The notes: a model not told the origin generated them from the letters alone. A stretch of DNA of 10,479 bases from DUZB01 sp964407525 (GCA_964407525.1 CAYOWC010000169.1:1-10479); one strand, 5' to 3'. Positions 1 through 6,076 are shown, numbered from the stretch's first letter. A program made the numbers and translations.

Positions 1-2
1 AC

Positions 3-626
3 ATACCCCATTTCCGGGAAAAGTGTAAACTTATGGATGAAGGATGCCGAATATTTGATCCTTTTTTCACTACAAAAGGGATTGGCAGGGGCACCGGCCT
101 GGGGCTGGCATCAGCATATGGAATCATCAAAAATCATTGTGGATTTATGAATGTTTACAGCGAAAAAGATAATGGGTCCATTTTTAATATCTATCTGCCG
201 GTTTCCCTAAAGGAAGTCATTGAGGAAAAAAAGCCGGCCGGGGACACATTAAGGGGTTCTGAGACTGTCCTTTTTGTGGACGACGAGGACATGATCATCG
301 AAGTTGCCGAACAGTTGTTGAAGCGCTTGGGCTATAAGGTCTTGACAGCCGGAAGCGGGAAAGAAGCCATTAAGATGTATGCGGAGAACATCCAGCAGAT
401 TGACATGGTGGTATTGGATATGATTATGCCGGATATGGGTGGTGGAGAGACTTACGATGCTTTGAAAATGCTGAATTCCAAAGCTAAAGTCCTCCTTTCA
501 AGTGGATACAGCATCGATGGTCAAGCAACTGAGATATTGGATCGAGGCTGCGGTGGTTTTATTCAGAAGCCTTTCAAGATGAAAGAATTATCACAGAAAT
601 TGAGAGAGATTTTGGATAAGGAGTAG
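3..626 (+). CDS. Hybrid histidine kinase, C-terminal part with receiver domain (5' end missing)
   Basis: The reading frame is open from the window edge; numbering here starts at the Met at base 33. Residues 7-15 (RIFDPFFTTK-type F box) and 20-25 (GTGLGL G2 box) are the end of a HATPase_c domain. A linker follows (about 57-77), then a receiver domain (about 78-195) with acidic residues D83/D84, phospho-acceptor D129 in a VVLDMIMPDM context, and Lys179 in a QKPF motif. It would accept a phosphoryl group from the kinase part of the same or another protein. The G1 box (DxGxG) that normally sits just before MDE is not readable: the ten in-frame residues upstream (IPHFREKCKL) do not match it. The gene may therefore be damaged near its left end, or the ORF may now express only the receiver. 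A decayed kinase fragment follows directly, which supports decay in this region. Confidence 0.75.
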   Translation: MPHFREKCKLMDEGCRIFDPFFTTKGIGRGTGLGLASAYGIIKNHCGFMNVYSEKDNGSIFNIYLPVSLKEVIEEKKPAGDTLRGSETVLFVDDEDMIIEVAEQLLKRLGYKVLTAGSGKEAIKMYAENIQQIDMVVLDMIMPDMGGGETYDALKMLNSKAKVLLSSGYSIDGQATEILDRGCGGFIQKPFKMKELSQKLREILDKE

Positions 627-965
627 GCTGTGAATTTCGCATGCGGGCAAAAGATGTGGTCAGACAAATTTTGAGTTTCAGCCGTAAATCTGAAACTGAG
701 CAGAAACCGCTTAACATTGCACCCGTGGTTACTGAATTCCTCAAGCTCTTACGGGCATTCATTCCCGCAAGCGTTGATATACACCGGAATATCTCAAACC
801 ATATTGACAACATCCTTGGAGACTCCACTCAGATTCATCAGATTCTCCTTTTCCTGCCTCAAACTGAAACTGCCTGTTACGTATGGGTGGTGGGATTCGA
901 GGCCTTCGGCGTGTCTACAGATTTTCGAAACAATCCTATCAAAGAAGATGTCAAACCCTGGATAA
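627..965 (+). pseudogene. Histidine kinase fragment (HisKA plus start of ATPase domain), frameshifted and truncated at both ends
   Basis: The frame from 641 reads as the second half of a HisKA dimerisation domain: RAKDVVRQILSFSRKSE, then PLNIAPVVTEFLKLLRAFIP, then DSTQIHQILL, which in intact kinases leads into the N box (NLCTNAxxAM). Here the N box is lost. The text after QILL (FLPQTETACYVW) does not fit, but a neighbouring frame gives MGGG at 883-894, as expected just after the N box. The original frame then gives STDFRNNPIKEDVKPW (about 913-960), resembling the DSDFxxNHPxxKPGxY segment of related kinases. The PAS and phospho-His regions before it, and G1, F and G2 boxes after it, are absent. 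I read this as a remnant with small indels, not a functional protein. It abuts the receiver gene on the left and the rhodanese start on the right. Confidence 0.7.
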
Positions 966-984
966 AGTAGTAAAGGAATTGGAT

Positions 985-1359
985 ATGAACAAGCTGAATC
1001 AAGTTTTAACGGAAATGGATTTCGATTTTTTTGGCGCCGGAGAGCATGGCATGAGCATAGAAGGCATGCGCAAAGTGCTACGAAACGATCATTTTGTCTT
1101 TCTCGACGTCCGGTCTGCCAAAGAGATCAAATACGCGTCTTTTCCTTTTGCGTTTCACATTCCTTTAAATGAACTGCCTGAGCGTCTAGGCGAACTGCCG
1201 AAGGACAAATTCATTGTCACCTTTTGCTCATCTGTGTTCCGCGGAGCAGTTGCCTACACTTACCTTCGAGCCAACGGTTTTGAAAAGGTCAAAGGGCTTA
1301 CCGCTTCCCTGGAAGAGATGATCATGGCATTCAAACCGGGCCCGCTGGCCAAGATGTAA
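985..1359 (+). CDS. Single-domain rhodanese-like protein
   Basis: This is a 124-residue cytoplasmic protein with no signal peptide. The rhodanese fold is recognised from LDVR at 40-43, HIPL at 58-61 and the active-site loop C81-SSVF-R86. Cys81 is the expected persulfide-carrying residue, and the six-residue Cys-to-Arg loop is the size typical of thiosulfate or polysulfide sulfurtransferases. The loop lacks the usual Gly (C-R-x-G-x-R becomes C-S-S-V-F-R), so catalysis cannot be taken for granted. The start at 985 was chosen because AAAGGA (972-977) lies seven bases upstream. The open frame extends left to 883, but only through kinase-pseudogene sequence. A TauE/SafE permease gene follows on the same strand after 73 bases, a common partner for sulfur-transfer proteins. 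The exact donor and acceptor are unknown. Confidence 0.85.
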   Translation: MNKLNQVLTEMDFDFFGAGEHGMSIEGMRKVLRNDHFVFLDVRSAKEIKYASFPFAFHIPLNELPERLGELPKDKFIVTFCSSVFRGAVAYTYLRANGFEKVKGLTASLEEMIMAFKPGPLAKM

Positions 1360-1364
1360 CGTTG

Positions 1365-1409
1365 AAATGTGCGCCGTTATTTGGGCAACCGAAACAGCGC
1401 GGCACATTT
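1365..1409 (+). other. Inverted repeat between the rhodanese and permease genes
   Basis: AAATGTGC (1365-1372) and GCACATTT (1402-1409) are perfect 8-base inverted copies separated by 29 bases, with extra partial complementarity inside. The right arm runs into TTTTC. It could be a weak terminator or attenuator separating the rhodanese gene from the permease gene. The loop is long and the T-run short, so its role is uncertain. Confidence 0.35.
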
Positions 1410-1432
1410 TCATATAACACTGGTTACATCAC

Positions 1433-2182
1433 ATGGACGCTATTACACTAATCATTATTCTCCTCTCATTTGGTCTGAGTTTCATCTTTGCTCTTGGTGG
1501 CGTGGGATCTGCCGTGGTTCTCATTCCAACATTATCATGGTTGGGTATCCCTTTTAATCTTGCTCGACCTACAGGCCTGTTTGTCAATTGCGTGAGTATG
1601 CTTGGGGCCACCTATTCGAACATTAAGGAAAAACGCCTGGATTTCCGGTTGGGGTTCCCCATCATCATTTCGTCCATACTTTTGGCTCCAGTGGGAGCAT
1701 GGGTGGGTCACCTTATTCCAACACGCTTCCTGCTTTTGGTCTTCGTCGTCTTTCTATCCTTCTCCGGTTCTATGATGCTCTTTTTCAAAGGATCGAAATA
1801 TGCCGATCAGTATCGGGAAGGCAGGCCGGTTGTCGGTCCGCTTATGGTGGGAATCGTGGCTGGGTTTATTTCCGGCCTGTTGGGAGTTGGCGGAGGAGGC
1901 GTTATCTCTCCCCTCATGATCCTGCAGGGCTTCAACCCCAAAAAAGTGACTACTGTCACGGCGTTTTCCGTCCCTTTTTCTTCATTTTCAGCTTTTATTG
2001 CATATGCTGCCATGGGGTCGGTTTCATGGAAGATTTTAATATTTGCCGGGCTGGCGGCGTGGGGCGGCGGATATCTTGGGACCAAGGTGATGCAGAAGAA
2101 AATGCGCCCGCAAACAGTAAAAAAAATATTGGGCGGAGCCTTACTCATGATTGCAATAAAGCTCGCTTGGGCATTAGTGTGA
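1433..2182 (+). CDS. TauE/SafE (TSUP) family sulfite or sulfonate-type membrane permease
   Basis: This 249-residue, strongly hydrophobic protein has about eight membrane segments in two halves, the normal TSUP layout. The first half opens with a helix containing FALGGVGSAVVLIPTL (residues about 19-34). The second repeats this as VAGFISGLLGVGGGGVISPLMIL (about 141-163). The paired Gly-rich motifs are the family signature. Members export or import sulfite, sulfoacetate, taurine-derived compounds or other organic anions. The substrate cannot be read from the sequence, but the rhodanese gene just upstream points to a sulfur anion. The ATG at 1433 has no convincing Shine-Dalgarno sequence; it was kept because it starts the first hydrophobic segment. 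The cupin gene follows after 25 bases, so the two are probably co-transcribed. Confidence 0.85.
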   Translation: MDAITLIIILLSFGLSFIFALGGVGSAVVLIPTLSWLGIPFNLARPTGLFVNCVSMLGATYSNIKEKRLDFRLGFPIIISSILLAPVGAWVGHLIPTRFLLLVFVVFLSFSGSMMLFFKGSKYADQYREGRPVVGPLMVGIVAGFISGLLGVGGGGVISPLMILQGFNPKKVTTVTAFSVPFSSFSAFIAYAAMGSVSWKILIFAGLAAWGGGYLGTKVMQKKMRPQTVKKILGGALLMIAIKLAWALV

Positions 2183-2207
2183 TGAAACCGTATCAGGAGA
2201 GAAGCCA

Positions 2208-2558
2208 ATGATCGTACGAAACCTTAAAGATAAAGAAGTGCTGGAGACCACCTATCGGGCCCATGGTGGCGGCATTGCTCAAATGATTCTGGACCAGCGA
2301 CTATTGAAGGAGATTGGATTTTTTGCGTGTGCCACAATAGAGAAAGGCAAAGAACTTGAGGCGCATGTGGATCCCATGGAAGAGATCTACTTTATTTTGA
2401 GTGGCGAAGGAGAAATGACCGTGGGAGAAGAAACGAGGCACGTGGTTCCGGGTGATGCCATATGGATTCCAACCGGAGATTCTCATCGTCTTTTAAATAC
2501 CGGCGAGGAAGTCTGTTTCATCCTGGTGATTGCATCCAACGCATGGCTGACGAAATAG
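2208..2558 (+). CDS. Small single-domain cupin protein
   Basis: This 116-residue cytoplasmic protein consists almost wholly of one cupin_2 barrel. Motif 1 reads G47-x5-H53-V-D55-x3-E59-x6-G66; the consensus second His is Asp55, so the metal site would be His/Asp/Glu plus the later His. Motif 2, G82-x5-P88-T-G90-x2-H93-x3-N97, is intact. AGGAGA at 2195-2200 lies seven bases before the ATG and fixes the start. It follows the TSUP permease gene by 25 bases and is the last gene of the rightward group. Cupins of this size may be small-molecule sensors, isomerases or dioxygenases. Nothing here identifies the ligand, so the function is left open. Confidence 0.85.
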   Translation: MIVRNLKDKEVLETTYRAHGGGIAQMILDQRLLKEIGFFACATIEKGKELEAHVDPMEEIYFILSGEGEMTVGEETRHVVPGDAIWIPTGDSHRLLNTGEEVCFILVIASNAWLTK

Positions 2559-2666
2559 AAAAGCTTTTGAATCGAACCAAACATATCGGCAGCAAAAAGA
2601 TATAGGTCCCGGGTGAAAAAATGACGGAGCGCAACTCAAAGGCGATACAATATTGGAATGGGGGAA

Positions 2667-2691
2667 GTTTTCATGGGAAACCTGTCTTTTT
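2667..2691 (+). terminator. Weak candidate terminator after the cupin gene
   Basis: GTTTTC (2667-2672) and GGAAAC (2676-2681) can form a 6-bp stem with one G-U pair and a 3-base loop, followed five bases later by TTTTT (2687-2691). It lies in the 160-base gap between convergent genes, where a terminator is expected. The stem is AT-rich and weak. An AT hairpin AAAGAT/ATCTTT (2704-2718) next to the opposing gene's stop is a second weak possibility, for the leftward transcript. Confidence 0.3.
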
Positions 2692-2718
2692 GAATAGCCG
2701 GTCAAAGATAAAATCTTT

Positions 2719-4080
2719 TTACAGGTCGCCTTTTAAATCAATGCCGAATTTCTTGATCCGTTTCCAGACCGTGACACGACTCACTCCGAGGCGTCTTGCA
2801 ACTTCCGACTGATTCCCGCCGCATTCCCTAAGGACTTGCAGAAAGAGTTCTCGTTCGTGGCTCTCCTCGTTTCCATTTTGGACGGGTATTTTCCCTCCGG
2901 GGCTGGAAACGATTCTGGGGGGCAGATGACGACCCTTCAGCTCCCGGCCCGTGCAAAGTACGGAAGCGTATTCGATGGAATTCTTTAACTCCCGAACATT
3001 CCCGGGCCAGTCATACTGCAGCAGTTTTTCCATGGCTTCAGGACTGATTCCCATCGCGCCTTTTCGGACTTTCAAGGCGTGCTGTTCGAGAAAGCTTTCA
3101 ACGATGACGGGAATATCTTCACGGCGGTCTTTCAGGGCCGGAATGGACAGGGGGAAAACGCTGATGCGGAAAAAGAGATCTTCCCTGAACGATCCCTTAC
3201 GGATGAGTTCCTCGATGTTTTTGTTGGTGGCGGTGACAATCCTGACATCCACTTGAATCGGTCGGTGGTCGCCCACGCGTTCGATCTCTCTTTCTTCCAG
3301 TACCCGTAGCAGTTTTACCTGGGTAGACAGGGGAATGTCTCCAATTTCGTCTAGGAAAATAGTGCCGCCGTGGGCTGCCTCAAATCGCCCGATGCGGAGA
3401 CGTTCAGCCCCCGTAAAAGAGCCTTTTTCATGACCGAAAAGCTCACTTTCAAGGAGACTCTCATTCAGGGCTGCGCAGTTGACCTTGATAAAAGGCTGAT
3501 CACGGCGGGGACTGACCTCGTGAATGGCGCGTGCCACCAGTTCCTTGCCTGTGCCGCTTTGCCCCAGAATCATCACGGGAGCCGCGGTGGGGGCGACACT
3601 TTCAACCAGGTCGAATACGCGTTGGATTGCATTTGACCTGCCGATAATGCCATGAAAACCCTCTTCGAGATAGCAGCTCTTTCGAAGTGAGTCCACCTCC
3701 ATCTGTTTGTGCACCAATTCCGATTGATCGGTAAACATCTCAACAGCGCCGATGACAAGGCCGTCATCATCTTTTAATACGGATGCATTTTTGATGACAT
3801 GCACAGCCCGTTGAGCCTTATTGGTAATCAGACACTGCTTTTCCCGGACCGTACCCTTGGCAAAGAGGCTGCAAAATGCCTTTTTCTGTTCTGGGTCGAG
3901 AATCTGGCAGCCCGTACAGTTCAAAACTCGGCAGCTGCGGCCGATCAGTTCTCCTGACTGGTAACCAGTGAGTTTTTCCGCGGCCGGATTCATGGCCATA
4001 ATGGTTCCCTCCGCATCAAACACCATCAATCCATCCTGAAGCGTATCCACCACGGTTTTCCAATATTTTGACAAATCCAT
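2719..4080 (-). CDS. Sigma-54-dependent transcriptional activator (PAS - AAA+ - Fis HTH)
   Basis: This 453-residue enhancer-binding protein has a PAS sensor at about 5-120, a sigma-54 interaction AAA+ domain at about 143-375, and a Fis-type helix-turn-helix at about 410-446 (NQSEVARRLGVSRVTVWKRI). Walker A is GQSGTGKE (173-180), the sigma-54 contact loop is GSFTGA (220-225, with Ser in place of the usual Ala), and Walker B is TIFLDEIGD (240-248). All residues for ATPase-driven open-complex formation look intact. The PAS domain carries a Cys cluster, C50-x4-C55-x2-C58-x11-C70, suggesting metal, Fe-S or thiol redox sensing. There is no receiver domain, so control is probably by ligand or redox state. 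A GAGGA sequence (reverse strand, about 4089-4093) serves as ribosome site. Its likely target is the sigma-54 promoter before the cytochrome c/molybdoenzyme operon, about 2 kb away. That link is inferred from proximity. Confidence 0.93.
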   Translation of the reverse strand: MDLSKYWKTVVDTLQDGLMVFDAEGTIMAMNPAAEKLTGYQSGELIGRSCRVLNCTGCQILDPEQKKAFCSLFAKGTVREKQCLITNKAQRAVHVIKNASVLKDDDGLVIGAVEMFTDQSELVHKQMEVDSLRKSCYLEEGFHGIIGRSNAIQRVFDLVESVAPTAAPVMILGQSGTGKELVARAIHEVSPRRDQPFIKVNCAALNESLLESELFGHEKGSFTGAERLRIGRFEAAHGGTIFLDEIGDIPLSTQVKLLRVLEEREIERVGDHRPIQVDVRIVTATNKNIEELIRKGSFREDLFFRISVFPLSIPALKDRREDIPVIVESFLEQHALKVRKGAMGISPEAMEKLLQYDWPGNVRELKNSIEYASVLCTGRELKGRHLPPRIVSSPGGKIPVQNGNEESHERELFLQVLRECGGNQSEVARRLGVSRVTVWKRIKKFGIDLKGDL

Positions 4081-4084
4081 TTTT

Positions 4085-4171
4085 TGAGGTCCTCAGGGAG
4101 GTGACTTCAAACCTGTTAAGTTAGCACTGTTAACCCCATTAACACATTGGAAGTATTAACGCAATATTAAG
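4085..4171 (-). promoter_or_regulatory. Leader region of the sigma-54 activator gene with a cluster of TTAA sites
   Basis: TGAGG-T-CCTCA (4085-4095) is a short palindrome overlapping the ribosome-binding region of the leftward activator gene. Just upstream, five TTAA tetramers lie within 55 bases (4116, 4130, 4139, 4156 and 4167), several as GTTAAC/ATTAAC. Such clustering may mark operator or promoter DNA, but AT-rich sequence gives it by chance fairly easily. I could not assign a -35/-10 pair with confidence. Confidence 0.25.
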
Positions 4172-4215
4172 GAGAACGGCCCGTTCGATTTTTGTGTATT
4201 TTTGTTGAATGGTAC

Positions 4216-4382
4216 CTAAAAGCTGCAATTAGCGGTTAGTGGTTACCTAGACACACAATATCAGATGTTTACGATGCAATTGCGAAGCATCGAAAAGTGA
4301 AAGCCCAAATAAAGGGAAAAGTGATGCAAATGATTGGGATCTTTAAGCTAACGGCTATGTAAAAGCTAATTGCATCTTTTAG
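4216..4382. mobile_element. MITE-like element, copy 1
   Basis: This is a 167-base non-coding element with terminal inverted repeats: CTAAAAGCTGCAATTAGC (4216-4233) against GCTAATTGCATCTTTTAG (4365-4382), 17 of 18 matching. Inside these, GGTTAG (4234-4239) and CTAACGGCT (about 4348-4356) extend the symmetry. ATGGTA occurs immediately outside both ends (4209-4214 and 4383-4388), consistent with a 6-bp target duplication with one extra C on the left. A second copy with the same ends and shared internal blocks lies at 6514-6677. It has no ORF, so a transposase would have to act in trans. It sits upstream of the activator gene. Confidence 0.65.
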
Positions 4383-4451
4383 ATGGTAGATCGTTTCAGT
4401 GCGAAAAGCGGGCTTGGTACTAACATCGGCCATTAGAGCCGTTTTCTTACT

Positions 4452-4526
4452 CCTAATCTTAATCGTAATCCTAATCGAATAGCCCTGGAATAGGGTAAAA
4501 GGAGTATGATTATGATTAAGATTAGG
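4452..4526. repeat. Inverted array of degenerate TAATCN hexamers
   Basis: CCTAATCTTAATCGTAATC (4452-4470) pairs with 4508-4526 at 18 of 19 positions. Each arm is itself a tandem run of hexamers of the form TAATCN. The 37-base middle contains a second small hairpin, CCCT (4483-4486) with AGGG (4492-4495). ACTCC (4449-4453) and GGAGT (4501-4505) offer an alternative pairing. The structure could extrude as a cruciform or act as a transcript end for either direction. It has no coding content. Confidence 0.7.
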
Positions 4527-4572
4527 ATTATGAACTACAGAACGAATTTTTGGATAATCGTATCAAGTGGGC

Positions 4573-4882
4573 GAAGTTAGAACCAATACCCGTGAATGAA
4601 TTCCATTCATCTTTGTTTGTCAGGCATTTGCGCGTTACTCGACTTTGCTCTCTTGTAGACCTTTTTCAGGTGTCAGGTGTCGGGTGTCAGGAAAAAACTT
4701 GTTGTCATTCGATTGATTCAACATGGAATCATAGAGTTATGTTGTCTCAAATCACATTTCCGGAATATTGGACCCGGAGCCCTGACACCCGACACCTCGG
4801 CGAGGACAGGATCTCGAAATTCTTCACCGGAAAGCGGTATGAATCTCATTCATTCACGGGTATTGAAGTTAGAACCAAGCCC
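4573..4882. repeat. Nested inverted-repeat block flanked by 14-bp direct repeats (possible small mobile element)
   Basis: GAAGTTAGAACCAA occurs at 4573-4586 and again at 4865-4878. Just inside them, 4584-4610 and 4839-4865 are inverted copies matching at 24 of 27 positions (core ACCCGTGAATGAAT). The layout direct repeat / inverted repeat / spacer / inverted repeat / direct repeat resembles an inserted element of about 278 bases with a target duplication. Against this, the similarity of the direct repeats continues weakly past 14 bases (nnCCCGnnAA), so they may be members of a dispersed family. A related inverted motif lies at 4410-4427. No credible gene is present. Confidence 0.55.
4675..4797. 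repeat. Perfect 17-bp inverted repeat within the nested block
   Basis: AGGTGTCGGGTGTCAGG (4675-4691) is exactly reverse-complementary to 4781-4797, with 89 bases between. The left arm is preceded by a further CAGGTGT (4667-4673), so the arm is built of degenerate (C)(A/G)GGTGT units. Whether this is a separate insertion inside the larger block or part of it cannot be told from one copy. Confidence 0.6.
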
Positions 4883-4894
4883 CGAAAAGCACTT

Positions 4895-5581
4895 TCAACT
4901 TGCGATCAGGGATACCATGGCAAGAAGCAAGCGGGTGGCAGCGGGATAAAAGGGACATTCAGTTTCCGTTTCGAGTCTGTCCGCGAGTTGTTCCAGCCAT
5001 GGCTTCAGCTCTATCTTCGCAAAACCCTGTGCCGCCGGAAGGTCGCCTTCACCTGCATCTCCTCCAAAGGCGTTTTCGAGAAGGAGTGTTAGGTATTCAA
5101 CTTCCACCGCGAGGTGATCTGCGGGAATAGAATCCTCTCCCGGGAGAGCGATCCCCGAGGTTTTCAGCCTGTCTTCCATCATTTTGACAGGACGTCCCAT
5201 GAGCCTTCCGTCTTCCGAATCATAAAAGGAGTGATGAAGGGAGGCCCTGATGCCGCCCCTGGAACTGATAAATAGTCGCACATAGGCTTGTTCAAGGATT
5301 TCAAAGGCTTGTTCCAAGGTTATGAACGCTTCTATATAGCGGGTCATGGTATGGGCTGCAACCTTGCTGCCTGCTATTTGTCCCAGTTTTTCCAGTTCAT
5401 TCGTGGACGCCGCACGCCGCATTTCTTTGCACCAGTCCTCGGAAGGCCCCCAGAAGGCCTGGCTCAAAAGGGGAAGTCCGTTCAGCAACAGGGAAAGTTC
5501 TTCTTCGGTCAGATCTTTAAGGTTTGCGGGCATGTTTTTGTTCTCCAAGGATGAGAAATACGCTTGAACGAGCTTATACAT
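4895..5581 (-). CDS. TorD/DmsD-family molybdoenzyme maturation chaperone
   Basis: This 228-residue all-helical cytoplasmic protein has TorD-family hallmarks: YVRLF at 100-104, a Gly/Arg-rich loop with SFYDSEDGRLMGRP (about 118-131), and IPADHLAVEVEYL (152-164), matching the family's P-x-D-H-L-x-x-E-x-E-(F/Y) segment. Such chaperones bind the twin-arginine signal of a specific molybdoenzyme, help cofactor insertion, and hold back export until folding is complete. The Tat-signal molybdoenzyme encoded from 6757 is the obvious client. The gene points away from that operon across a 592-base gap. The ATG at 5581 keeps the first helix (YKLVQAYFSS) but has no good ribosome site. The ATG at 5533 has GGAG nine bases upstream and would give 212 residues, so the start is uncertain. 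A stop codon precedes 5581 in frame. Confidence 0.85.
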   Translation of the reverse strand: MYKLVQAYFSSLENKNMPANLKDLTEEELSLLLNGLPLLSQAFWGPSEDWCKEMRRAASTNELEKLGQIAGSKVAAHTMTRYIEAFITLEQAFEILEQAYVRLFISSRGGIRASLHHSFYDSEDGRLMGRPVKMMEDRLKTSGIALPGEDSIPADHLAVEVEYLTLLLENAFGGDAGEGDLPAAQGFAKIELKPWLEQLADRLETETECPFYPAATRLLLAMVSLIAS

Positions 5582-5583
5582 CA

Positions 5584-5681
5584 AAAGAGGCTTCGCCGTC
5601 TACCCAACTGTTCCCTTTACAGTGCTGACGCATGAATTATTCATCGTTTTTAGCTTTTATTTTGTCGCGTTAAGCCTCTTT
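5584..5681 (-). other. 10-bp inverted repeat in the torD-like gene leader
   Basis: AAAGAGGCTT (5584-5593) and AAGCCTCTTT (5672-5681) are perfect inverted copies 78 bases apart. On the leftward transcript the second arm ends just before the ATG at 5581, so pairing could hide that start. No regulatory role is proven. Confidence 0.35.
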
Positions 5682-5771
5682 ACAAAAAATTGCCTTTTTG
5701 GTATCTTAAAACTGGATAATGGTTTCAACACGTAATAACGCTTGAATTGCTTGATTTTGCCACAAAAAGAG

Positions 5772-5792
5772 TCAAAATCAGGATGATTTTGA
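5772..5792. other. Perfect 9-bp hairpin in the intergenic region
   Basis: TCAAAATCA (5772-5780), a 3-base loop GGA, and TGATTTTGA (5784-5792) form a perfect stem. TTGATTTTG also occurs at 5751-5759, so the arm sequence is repeated directly. There is no T-run on either side to make it a clear terminator. It may be an operator dyad or part of a dispersed repeat. The rest of 5594-5870 shows no gene and no other strong signal. Confidence 0.45.
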
Positions 5793-5881
5793 GGCGAGAA
5801 TTCATGGAGAAAACAAGCTATTATGACAAATAATTTTTTGCAAACTTAACAAACTCTATGAAAATAGTAAGTTACACAGTG

Positions 5882-5902
5882 AAAAAATCCCGTGCTTCAC
5901 GG
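5882..5902 (-). terminator. Short hairpin with T-run on the minus strand
   Basis: Read leftward, CCGTG-AAG-CACGG (5902-5890) is followed, after GA, by six T (the A-run at 5882-5887). This is the form of a small intrinsic terminator for leftward transcripts. No gene is seen upstream on that strand, so it may insulate the torD-like gene from stray transcription, or be incidental. Confidence 0.3.
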
Positions 5903-5955
5903 CTGTTCCCTTCATTCATTATTAAAAGGAAAGCACAGTAATCCACAAATGCTTT

Positions 5956-6018
5956 GGTGTAAGCCCACACCTGTAAATCATAAGGTTAGCAGGTGCGGTG
6001 TTTTGAAATGTAAGGCCA
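5956..6018 (+). promoter_or_regulatory. Candidate upstream activator sites for the sigma-54 promoter
   Basis: TGTAAGCCCA (5958-5967) and TGTAAGGCCA (6009-6018) are direct repeats, nine of ten identical, 51 bases apart (about five helical turns). Between them lies a dyad, CACACCTG (5966-5973) with CAGGTGCG (5990-5997). The cluster lies about 85-150 bases before the predicted transcription start, the usual range for enhancer-binding-protein sites. Binding by the activator at 2719-4080 is inference. Confidence 0.4.
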
Positions 6019-6029
6019 TTATGTATAAT
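6003..6029 (+). promoter_or_regulatory. Possible sigma-70 promoter before the cytochrome c gene
   Basis: TTGAAA (6003-6008) and a perfect TATAAT (6024-6029) are separated by 15 bases, shorter than the ideal 17. This would give basal transcription in addition to the sigma-54 site downstream. AT-rich DNA makes chance matches likely. Confidence 0.25.
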
Positions 6030-6076
6030 TCAGTAAATCCAAACACTTAAGTAGGATGTGGGACGACTTGAAAGTT

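Noticed and set aside
883..984. N-terminal extension of the rhodanese gene to 883
   Set aside because: The extension is translated from kinase-pseudogene sequence; the ATG at 985 has a well-placed AAAGGA and gives a normal-length rhodanese.
4452..4526. CRISPR-like array
   Set aside because: Repeat units are only six bases and have no unique spacers; the structure is an inverted hexamer array.
4550..5092. Rightward open frame of 180 codons
   Set aside because: It runs through the inverted-repeat block and then antisense to the TorD-like gene, has no domain signature and no ribosome site, so it is taken as chance.
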